From the NCBI GenBank assembly GCA_036384655.1, contig DASVLX010000131.1:1-27746 (forward strand): 27,746 nt of DNA, written 5' to 3'. This DNA is from DASVLX01 sp036384655 (lineage in GTDB: Bacteria > Actinomycetota > Actinomycetes > Mycobacteriales > Pseudonocardiaceae). A model generated the notes under the pieces. The model saw nothing but the letters and a program-made list of their open reading frames with translations, was not told where the DNA came from and ran no database searches. Positions within the stretch are counted from its first letter, which is position 1. The number at the start of each line of letters is the position of its first letter. Positions 1 through 5,235 of this stretch are shown in pieces. A program made the position numbers and the translations under genes.

Positions 1-1286
1 ACATCATGGCGACGCAATACTGGCTGGCGCCGACGATCGGTCCGCTGTTGGCCGTCATGGCGGCGCTGCTCGGCGCGTTGTGGCTGCCGTGGGGGTGGGC
101 GTGTCACCGGCTGCTGGCGGGCAAGATCACGGTCGGCCGGACGCTCGCCGCGATCGTGGTGCTGCCGAGCGCCTGGATCGCGGCGGAGTCGGTGCGGTCC
201 TGGCAGAGCCTGGGCGGACCGTGGGCGCTGCTCGGCGCGTCGCAGTGGAACCAGCCGGCGACGCTGGCGTCGGCGGCGATCGGCGGGGTGTGGCTGACCG
301 GGTTCCTGATCGTCGCGGTCAACACGGCGGTCACCGCCCTGATCCTGCACCGGGCCTGGGGCGGCCGGTTGATCACGCTGGTCGTGGCGGTGGCCTGCGC
401 CGCGGTCGGACCGCTGTGGTTCGCGTTCGGGCCGGTACCGGCGCCCGCGCCGACCGTGCGGGTCGCGCTGGTGCAGCCGGGGAACATCGTGGATGCCGGG
501 GCGCGGCAGGCGGCCGGCGAGGCGATCACCGCGAGTCTGGCCGGCCAGCATGTGGACCTGGTCGTGTGGGGCGAGAGCAGCGTCGGCACCGACCTGACCA
601 GCCACCCGGAGGCCCTGGCGCATCTCACTGCGCTGTCCCGGCAGGTCGGCGCGGATCTGCTGGTCAACGTGGACGCGCCGGCCCCGAACGGGAGCATCTA
701 CAAGTCCTCGGTGCTGATCGGTCCGAACGGATCACTGGGCAGTTACGAGAAAACGCGGCTGGTGCCGTTCGGTGAATACGTTCCGCTGCGGCCGCTACTG
801 GACTGGATCACCAGCCACACGAGGGCCGCCGCCGTGGACCGCCGGCGCGGCGCCGAACTGACGGTGCTGAACGACGGTCCACTCACCATCGGGCCGTTGA
901 TCAGCTTCGAGGCGACCTTCTCGGACATGCCGCGCCGCGAGGTTCAACTCGGCGCGCGGATCATCGCGTATCAGAGTTCCACGTCCACATTCCAGGGCAG
1001 TTGGGCGCAACCCCAGTTGGCCGCCGAGGCGGCGGTGCACGCGGTCGAGGTTGGTCACCCTGTCGTGCACGCCGGACTGTCCGGCGACAGCGCGGCATTC
1101 GACTCCCGTGGCCGGTTGCTGGCCTGGCGGCCGTCGACATTCCAGGGCGCCGTCATCGTGAATGTGCCTCTCGACTCGGAGACCACTCCCTACCAGCGGC
1201 TCGGCGAGTGGATGCTCGCGGTGGCGTGGTCGATCCTGGCCTGCGGCGCCGCTTTCACCACCGTGCGGCGCCGCGTCGTCAGATGA
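1..1286 (+). CDS. lnt: Apolipoprotein N-acyltransferase-like protein (5' end outside window)
   Basis: This reads as the C-terminal part of an Lnt-like membrane enzyme, a family that N-acylates the lipid-modified Cys of lipoproteins at the outer face of the membrane. The frame is open to the left edge, and the first ATG at 6 falls inside the hydrophobic N-terminal region, so the gene almost certainly starts upstream. Counting from that ATG, hydrophobic segments cover about residues 8-60, 92-114 and 121-141. A carbon-nitrogen hydrolase domain follows (about 150-390), and a last hydrophobic stretch lies near the C-terminus. The catalytic Glu is visible in WGESSVG (E190) and the catalytic Lys in YEKTRLVPFGEY (K249). 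The position of the nucleophilic Cys (C387 in E. coli Lnt) reads LISFEATF, so Ser300 replaces Cys. Family assignment is firm. Whether it still acylates lipoproteins is uncertain. Confidence 0.85.
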   Translation, partial: IMATQYWLAPTIGPLLAVMAALLGALWLPWGWACHRLLAGKITVGRTLAAIVVLPSAWIAAESVRSWQSLGGPWALLGASQWNQPATLASAAIGGVWLTGFLIVAVNTAVTALILHRAWGGRLITLVVAVACAAVGPLWFAFGPVPAPAPTVRVALVQPGNIVDAGARQAAGEAITASLAGQHVDLVVWGESSVGTDLTSHPEALAHLTALSRQVGADLLVNVDAPAPNGSIYKSSVLIGPNGSLGSYEKTRLVPFGEYVPLRPLLDWITSHTRAAAVDRRRGAELTVLNDGPLTIGPLISFEATFSDMPRREVQLGARIIAYQSSTSTFQGSWAQPQLAAEAAVHAVEVGHPVVHAGLSGDSAAFDSRGRLLAWRPSTFQGAVIVNVPLDSETTPYQRLGEWMLAVAWSILACGAAFTTVRRRVVR

Positions 1287-1413
1287 CTCACCTAGACATG
1301 CGCCTTTCATCCGGTTCGAGCGCCTCTTACGCTGCGATTCAGCGTCCGGGTTGGAGCAGGGCAAGCGCGCATCTGACCTGTGGTTCAAATTACCGAAAAC
1401 GTCCGGCAATCCT

Positions 1414-1438
1414 CCCGCAACAAAGCTTGGATTGCGGG
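1414..1438. promoter_or_regulatory. Inverted repeat overlapping a -35 box
   Basis: CCCGCAA (1414-1420) and TTGCGGG (1432-1438) are a perfect 7-bp inverted repeat with an 11-base spacer. The right arm contains the candidate -35 box of the next promoter, so it could be an operator. It could also be a weak terminator for the lnt-like gene. Confidence 0.35.
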
Positions 1439-1460
1439 CGGTCCTCTATTACTGTCTAAT
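1432..1460 (+). promoter_or_regulatory. Candidate promoter of antitoxin 1
   Basis: TTGCGG (1432-1437) and TCTAAT (1455-1460) are separated by 17 bases, a good fit to a housekeeping sigma promoter. It reads towards the antitoxin gene at 1638, which would leave a leader of about 170 bases containing the inverted repeats at 1532-1557. Confidence 0.45.
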
Positions 1461-1531
1461 GACGTGACATACGAGGCGTTACGCGTGCTTTTCGACACAC
1501 CGAGCAGCGCACGCAAGTAGACTTGGCCGAT

Positions 1532-1557
1532 GTTCGGGAACCGAACGCCGGTTCGCT
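1532..1557. promoter_or_regulatory. Overlapping short inverted repeats upstream of antitoxin 1
   Basis: GTTCGG-GAA-CCGAAC (1532-1546) is a perfect 6-bp inverted repeat. CGAAC-GCCG-GTTCG (1542-1555) overlaps it. Phd/YefM antitoxins usually autoregulate through short palindromes, so this may be the operator. That role is inferred. Confidence 0.35.
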
Positions 1558-1637
1558 TCCCGCCGTGCCGCTGCGAAGTCGCTCACAAAGCAGCCCCGGC
1601 GCCCACTCCGCGCGGCGAACGAGGTGGCGGACGACGT

Positions 1638-1925
1638 ATGCTCATGAACGTGATTACGGCGGAAGCCTTCGAACTACCTCTGCATGAATCCGCCCCCGCA
1701 GAGGCCGTTGACGCGGCCGAACACGGCCATGTTGTTTACCTGACTCGCCACGGCGCACCCGTCGCGGCGATTGTGCCCGCCAACGAAGCCGGCACGGCGG
1801 AGAACCACCATGAGGCGCTGGAAGACATCGGCGCCGCACCTGTCCCGTTGGCCGAAGCAGAGCTGGATGGTCCCGAGTCCGACGTCTGGGACTACTTCCA
1901 GGACCTCGTCGGGGCTATGCCCTGA
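1638..1925 (+). CDS. Phd/YefM-like antitoxin, copy 1 (no toxin adjacent)
   Basis: A 95-residue protein with the Phd/YefM fold signature: AEAVDAAEHGHVVYLTRHG followed by PVAAIVPANEA. This is the N-terminal DNA-binding half of type II antitoxins. The acidic tail ends in VWDYFQDLVG, which would be the toxin-contacting segment. ATG at 1638 is preferred because GAGGTGG at 1621-1627 is a suitable ribosome binding site. ATG at 1644 matches the start of the second copy and is the alternative, while a longer frame from 1530 has no family support upstream. No PIN, RelE or Doc-type toxin lies on either side, and a second copy follows about 620 bases downstream. The protein is probably an orphan antitoxin or stand-alone regulator. 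Confidence 0.75.
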   Translation: MLMNVITAEAFELPLHESAPAEAVDAAEHGHVVYLTRHGAPVAAIVPANEAGTAENHHEALEDIGAAPVPLAEAELDGPESDVWDYFQDLVGAMP

Positions 1926-2265
1926 CCGGTATGACACCCCGATTGTGACCTCGCGATAGACCGCGACCGACGCTGCGAGGGCGATGACAGCCCCAGCGGT
2001 CGCAGCGGCTGGACCGATGGCCCGCCCCGGAGTAGCGGCGGGCACGGTCAGCCTCTCTCCCCCGGCTCAATGATCTTGGCCGACCGGTCCGCATTTTAGC
2101 GATCGCTCATTAAATGCGCTCCGTTGTCGATGCCTACCCGTATCATTAGTCGGGTTTTCGCCGTTTCTTCGGCGGCGGTTCTGCTTATTCTTCGTATCTA
2201 TCTCCCGGCGTGGCACATGCCCAGTGCGTATGCGGCTGGCCTCCAAGTACCCGTATGATGGTTCT
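1926..2265. other. Intergenic region between the two antitoxins
   Basis: About 340 bases with no supported gene. The first part is the duplicated 3' flank. The stretch 2085-2215 is clearly richer in A and T than the surroundings and contains the palindrome at 2091-2117. It probably carries the promoter of the second copy, but I could not pick out a confident -35/-10 pair. Confidence 0.4.
2091..2117. promoter_or_regulatory. Nested palindrome in AT-richer DNA
   Basis: The perfect 10-bp palindrome AGCGATCGCT (2098-2107) is flanked by the inverted pair GCATTT (2091-2096) and AAATGC (2112-2117). It lies upstream of antitoxin copy 2 and is a candidate operator. Confidence 0.35.
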
Positions 2266-2499
2266 GTGAATCCCGAGGAATCCTTCGAACTGCCTCCGCA
2301 TGCATCCGCCCCGGCGGAGGCCGTCGACGCGGCCGAACACGGCCATGTAGTTAACCTGACTCGCCACGGCGAACCCGTCGCGAGGATTGTGCCCGCCAAC
2401 GAAGCCGGCACGGCGGAGGACGACGCTGCCAGCTCCGAGGTGTGGAGCTACTACGAGCACCTTCTCGGACCGTATCCGGACGACACCACGACCGACTGA
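2266..2499 (+). CDS. Phd/YefM-like antitoxin, copy 2
   Basis: A paralogue of the gene at 1638. From GTG 2266 it encodes 77 residues beginning VNPEESFELPPHA, which aligns with the start of copy 1 (MNVITAEAFELPLHE). The core AEAVDAAEHGHVVNLTRHG and PVARIVPANEAGTAE is almost the same as in copy 1. The acidic middle part is shortened, and the tail SSEVWSYYEHLLGPYPDD corresponds to the end of copy 1. ATG 2224 or 2230 would add up to 14 residues with no counterpart in copy 1, so GTG is preferred. No toxin gene follows. A strong hairpin lies 15 bases after the stop. Function is inferred only from the antitoxin fold. Confidence 0.65.
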   Translation: MNPEESFELPPHASAPAEAVDAAEHGHVVNLTRHGEPVARIVPANEAGTAEDDAASSEVWSYYEHLLGPYPDDTTTD

Positions 2500-2514
2500 C
2501 CACTCAATGGACAC

Positions 2515-2539
2515 CTGCGGGCTCACGGTGAGCCCGCAG
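2515..2539 (+). terminator. Hairpin terminator after antitoxin copy 2
   Basis: CTGCGGGCTCAC (2515-2526) and GTGAGCCCGCAG (2528-2539) are perfect reverse complements around a single base. The stem lies 15 bases after the stop codon. There is no T-tract, which is common for terminators in high-GC actinobacteria. Confidence 0.6.
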
Positions 2540-2655
2540 CCATCTCAGCGGCCAGGCCGGTCGCCCGTCCCGGTGTGGTGACGGGCACGGTCTGCCCCAA
2601 CTCTCCGACCGGCTGACCCCGACGAGCCGCCCCCGCCCCACCACGACCGCGGTCT

Positions 2656-2775
2656 TCACCGACCGCCGGTCACGAACTCCAGGAACGTCTCCGCATCCTT
2701 GCGTGCGTCGTCACGCAGAGCGCCCATCGAAGCAGCGCCGACCGCATCCAGGGTGGCGTAGATTCCGCGCACCAT
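2656..2775 (-). CDS. Possible small protein, 39 residues
   Basis: A minus-strand frame from ATG 2775 to TGA 2656 encodes 39 residues that start MVRGIYATLDAVGAAS and end FLEFVTGGR. The composition looks like a normal amphipathic helical protein rather than a random high-GC shadow frame. No clear ribosome binding site was found, and I recognise no family. It could be a genuine small ORF or the C-terminal remnant of a lost gene. It lies between the hairpin at 2515-2539 and the divergent promoter at 2794-2812. Confidence 0.25.
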   Translation of the reverse strand: MVRGIYATLDAVGAASMGALRDDARKDAETFLEFVTGGR

Positions 2776-2793
2776 CAGCTGAACGCAGCATTC

Positions 2794-2822
2794 ACTTGCA
2801 AGTCAGTAGAGTTGCTCGCAAC
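2794..2822 (+). promoter_or_regulatory. Promoter and operator of the small protein-DUF6879-XRE operon
   Basis: The perfect 10-bp palindrome ACTTGCAAGT (2794-2803) sits just upstream of a -10-like TAGAGT (2807-2812), followed by a second inverted repeat GTTGC-TC-GCAAC (2811-2822). The ribosome binding site GGAG and ATG 2836 come next. The palindrome lies between the -35 and -10 regions, as expected for an autoregulatory site of the XRE protein encoded by the third gene. That link is inferred. Confidence 0.5.
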
Positions 2823-2835
2823 TTCTGGAGGTGTG

Positions 2836-3072
2836 ATGCAGGTACGGTTCCTCGGCAAGGATCCCGCGTCGCATATCGAGAACTCGCCGACGTTGTTCGC
2901 TACGGACCGGACGGACCGGACGACCTACATCGCCCAAGGCTGGCGGGTCACGGACCCAGAGGCATTGGCGGCGATCGGACCGGTGCCGGATCACGAGACG
3001 TTGATCGAGATCCCGGAAGAGGTGCTGAAGTTCTACGCCCGGCGCTACCAGGAGGATGGGGCGGACCACTGA
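2836..3072 (+). CDS. Small conserved actinobacterial protein, first gene of DUF6879 operon
   Basis: A 78-residue protein starting MQVRFLGKDP, with the central segments TDRTDRTTYIAQGWRV and IGPVPDHETLIEIPEEVL. Similar short proteins commonly precede DUF6879 genes in actinomycetes, but I know of no assigned function. ATG 2836 is chosen because GGAG (2827-2830) lies five bases upstream. An upstream ATG at 2812 would overlap the -10 box. The stop codon TGA (3070-3072) overlaps the proposed start of the DUF6879 gene, so the two are probably translationally coupled. No membrane segment or signal peptide is visible. Confidence 0.8.
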   Translation: MQVRFLGKDPASHIENSPTLFATDRTDRTTYIAQGWRVTDPEALAAIGPVPDHETLIEIPEEVLKFYARRYQEDGADH

Positions 3073-3605
3073 CAACGCTCATCAAACCGGGTGCGGACTT
3101 CCTGGCCTACTTCGAGGACTTCCGGCATACGGCGTTCCGGCTGGAAGTGCGGGATTGGTACAACGCGCCCTACGAGAACGAGTCGGTGCGGAAGTTCCTG
3201 GCAGGCGAACCCGACGATCTGGAGTGGTCGAGCAGTTGGCTCCAGCGGGTGCGCGACGCCCGCACGGCAGGTCGGACGTTCGCCCGGGTGCGGGTGGTCA
3301 GTGTGCCGCTGACCGACTACAGCCGTTTCGGGTTGTGGGCGTCGCAGTTCACGGTGGCCGCCGGCGAGGACATTCGCTACATCGCCCGCGACCTGGCCGC
3401 GGAACTGCCGCAGCACGACTTCTGGATGTTCGACTCGCGCACGGTCATCAAGATGCACTTCGATGACCAGTCCGTCTACCTGGGTGGCGAGTTGGTCGAG
3501 GACCCGGCCGAGATCGTGCAACACAACTACTGGCGGGACGCCGCCTGGCACCAGGCTCAACGACGGGAAGACTTTGCCAGCGCCCAACACATCGAGCGCG
3601 TCTAA
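3069..3605 (+). CDS. DUF6879 family protein, copy 1 (non-canonical start)
   Basis: The protein is recognisable from GADFLAYFEDFRHTAFRLEV through FWMFDSRTVIKMHF, the pattern of the DUF6879 family that typically accompanies XRE-DUF5753 regulators in actinomycetes. No ATG, GTG or TTG lies in frame at a sensible place. The best start is CTG 3069, giving 178 residues. It overlaps the preceding TGA as CTGA and lies downstream of GGAGG (3051-3055). A paralogue is encoded at 4714-5217 on the other strand. The function of the family is unknown. The conserved pairing with an HTH regulator suggests a signalling partner or a toxin-antitoxin-like pair. Confidence 0.75.
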   Translation: MTTLIKPGADFLAYFEDFRHTAFRLEVRDWYNAPYENESVRKFLAGEPDDLEWSSSWLQRVRDARTAGRTFARVRVVSVPLTDYSRFGLWASQFTVAAGEDIRYIARDLAAELPQHDFWMFDSRTVIKMHFDDQSVYLGGELVEDPAEIVQHNYWRDAAWHQAQRREDFASAQHIERV

Positions 3606-4455
3606 CGTCCACCAGGCACGCACCGCCCTCGGCCGGCGCCTCCGCGAGCTTCGCGAACAGGCTGGGCTGAAAGCCAAAGAGCTCGCGGCGACGCTGGCCT
3701 GGCACCCGACGAAGGTCTCCAAGATCGAGAACGGCAAACAGACGCCGACCGACACCGAGATCCAAGCCTGGACACACGCCACCCACAGCGACGCCGAAAC
3801 CGGCAACCTGCTGGCATCGCTACACACTCTGGAAGTCCAGTACGCCGAGTGGCGTCGCATCATGCGCGCGGGGCTACGGCCGCGTCAAAACGAACTCGCG
3901 GAGTTGGACCAGAAGACCCGACTGTTCCGAGTGTTCGAGGCAACGGTCATCCCCGGTCTGCTCCAGACCTCCGAGTACGCACGAGCACGCTTCGCCGAAG
4001 CCATCAGCACCTTCAACCTGACCAACGACATCAACGCTGCAGTCGAAGGCCGAATGAAGCGACAGGACATCTTCTACCGGCCGGACAAGCGATTCCACTT
4101 CGTGCTGACCGAGGCCGCGCTCCGCCTCCGCCTGTGCCCACCCGCAGTCATGCTCGGTCAACTCGACCGACTGATCTCCCTGTCGGCACTGCCCAACGTC
4201 CGGCTCGGCATCATCGGCTTCCACACGCAATACACCGTCTCGCCCTGGCATGGATTCTGGCTCTACGACGATCGGACAGTCCTCGTAGAGACCTACTCGG
4301 CTGGTCTTCACCTAGCCCAACCCCAAGAAATCCAGCTCTACAGCCGTATCTTCGACCAACTCGCCCAGGCCGCCAGCTACGGCCGAGCCGCCCGAGCCGT
4401 CATCACCAACGTCATCGACGACCTCGCCACCGAACTCCCGAAACAAGACGACTAG
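3574..4455 (+). CDS. XRE-family HTH regulator with DUF5753 domain
   Basis: A 293-residue protein when started at TTG 3574, the only usable start before the HTH. The HTH covers about residues 15-70 (ALGRRLRELREQAGLKAKEL, then HPTKVSKIENGKQTP). The DUF5753 domain covers about 95-275 and includes VIPGLLQTSEYAR and the late FHTQYTVSPWHGFWLYDD. This is the architecture of WhiJ-like regulators that pair with small DUF397 or DUF6879 proteins in development and antibiotic control. The start overlaps the end of the DUF6879 gene by 32 bases, indicating coupling. GGGAAG about five bases upstream could serve as ribosome binding site. It probably autoregulates through the palindrome at 2794-2803. Confidence 0.85.
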   Translation: MPAPNTSSASNVHQARTALGRRLRELREQAGLKAKELAATLAWHPTKVSKIENGKQTPTDTEIQAWTHATHSDAETGNLLASLHTLEVQYAEWRRIMRAGLRPRQNELAELDQKTRLFRVFEATVIPGLLQTSEYARARFAEAISTFNLTNDINAAVEGRMKRQDIFYRPDKRFHFVLTEAALRLRLCPPAVMLGQLDRLISLSALPNVRLGIIGFHTQYTVSPWHGFWLYDDRTVLVETYSAGLHLAQPQEIQLYSRIFDQLAQAASYGRAARAVITNVIDDLATELPKQDD

Positions 4456-4475
4456 CTACTTCCCCAACCACCGAG

Positions 4476-4526
4476 CGATTTCAGTCCGATCTCTACTCTG
4501 GCAGGGTAGAGATCGCACTGAAATCG
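4476..4526. repeat. Long inverted repeat with 21-nt arms
   Basis: The arms 4476-4496 and 4506-4526 are complementary at 20 of 21 positions, with a 9-base loop (TCTGGCAGG). The stem begins CGATTTCAGT and ends ACTGAAATCG, so it is less GC-rich than typical terminators here. It lies 20 bases after the stop of the XRE gene. A transcription terminator, a stable RNA hairpin or a remnant of a small palindromic element are all possible. Confidence 0.6.
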
Positions 4527-4612
4527 AGGCTTGCCGTGATCGCCCACCGGCCAACTCTGGGAAACACGCCCAACGAAGTCCAGGCGACAGTCGCCGCGCT
4601 ACTGCCTCGCTG

Positions 4613-4644
4613 CGCCGGCCAGACGTTGGAGCGTCTGGCCGGCG
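4613..4644. terminator. Strong hairpin between convergent operons
   Basis: GCCGGCCAGACG (4614-4625) and CGTCTGGCCGGC (4632-4643) are perfect reverse complements with loop TTGGAG, and C4613/G4644 extends the stem to 13 bp. It lies 70 bases past the end of the minus-strand DUF6879 gene and about 160 bases past the plus-strand XRE gene, a natural bidirectional terminator position. Confidence 0.6.
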
Positions 4645-4713
4645 GGCAATGGCTTCGGGTGGCCCTGGCCCGTATTCGTCGAGCAACCCAATGACCGACC
4701 CATCTGGTGAACG

Positions 4714-5217
4714 TCACGTTCGGTGCGAATACTCGCCGAATGGCACTGCCTCGGCCAGGGCGAGATCACGCCAAAGTCGGTACTGATCGAGCTTGCCGGG
4801 GTCGGCCAGGGCACGATCGCGCAGTGTGCCGTCCTTGTTGAAGTGGAGCAGCAACACCGTCCGATCGTCGAACAACCAGAAGTCCTGATCCGGTAGTCCT
4901 ATGTCTCGGTCGGTGAGATCGAGGATGCGGTAGTCCTCGCCGGCGGCAGAGTTGCCCGGGATGGCCCACGCGAACAGGTAGCGGGTGTAGTCGGTGAAGG
5001 GACGGCGCACAATCTTCGCCCGCTGCATGATCTTCCCGGCGGCGACATGCTTGCGCACAGACGCCTCCCAGGTGGCGTTGTAATCGTCCGGCTTGGGCTC
5101 CACGGCAAGGAACCGTTCGTACGAAGCCAGATCGCGAGGGATCGTGTAGGTCTGGAGCGTTTCCAGACGAAACGCCGACCGTGTGAAATCCGAGAACAGG
5201 CTACTGAGATCAGACAT
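4714..5217 (-). CDS. DUF6879 family protein, copy 2, in operon with HelR-like gene
   Basis: A 167-residue protein. It shares with the copy at 3069 the pattern FSDFTRSAFRLETLQTY near the N-terminus and FWLFDDRTVLLLHF near residue 120, so it belongs to DUF6879. ATG 5217 is preferred because a perfect AAGGAGGT (5228-5235) lies ten bases upstream. GTG 5223 is an alternative with only four bases of spacing. The ribosome binding site overlaps the stop codon of the HelR-like gene, so the two genes are almost certainly co-transcribed. No HTH partner is adjacent, unlike copy 1. Function is unknown. It may assist or modulate the RNA polymerase-associated ATPase encoded before it, which is inference from context only. 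Confidence 0.8.
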   Translation of the reverse strand: MSDLSSLFSDFTRSAFRLETLQTYTIPRDLASYERFLAVEPKPDDYNATWEASVRKHVAAGKIMQRAKIVRRPFTDYTRYLFAWAIPGNSAAGEDYRILDLTDRDIGLPDQDFWLFDDRTVLLLHFNKDGTLRDRALADPGKLDQYRLWRDLALAEAVPFGEYSHRT

Positions 5218-5227
5218 CGGCACCCAG

Positions 5228-5235
5228 ACCTCCTT
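5228..5235 (-). promoter_or_regulatory. Ribosome binding site coupling the HelR-like gene to DUF6879 copy 2
   Basis: The minus strand reads AAGGAGGT, a perfect Shine-Dalgarno match. Its first bases are part of the TAA stop of the HelR-like gene at 5234-5236, so termination and initiation are adjacent. It favours ATG 5217 as the start. Confidence 0.75.

Larger units (their letters stand above)
1287..1637. other. Intergenic region, lnt-like gene to antitoxin 1
   Basis: About 350 bases with no convincing gene. The region holds a probable promoter (1432-1460), an inverted repeat overlapping its -35 box (1414-1438) and overlapping short inverted repeats around 1532-1557. Short open frames here have no start with a ribosome binding site and no recognisable protein features. 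Confidence 0.5.
1638..2605 (+). repeat. Tandem segmental duplication of the antitoxin gene and its 3' flank
   Basis: The two antitoxin genes (1638-1925 and 2266-2499) share long near-identical stretches, for example the codons for AEAVDAAEHGHVV and for IVPANEAGTAE. The similarity continues past the stop codons. The flank near 2005-2060 resembles that near 2540-2605, including CAGCGG and GGGCACGGTC in the same order. The offset changes from about 620 to about 540 bases, so small deletions have occurred since the duplication. Confidence 0.7.
2540..2835. other. Intergenic region upstream of the DUF6879 operon
   Basis: About 300 bases that hold the second copy of the duplicated antitoxin flank, a possible 39-residue minus-strand ORF (2656-2775) and the operon promoter (2794-2822). 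No other gene is visible. Confidence 0.45.

Noticed and set aside
3849..4694. Plus-strand frame running through the XRE gene and the two inverted repeats
   Set aside because: It is an alternate frame of the XRE-DUF5753 gene with Pro/Arg-rich shadow composition. The tail over the inverted repeats has no family resemblance.
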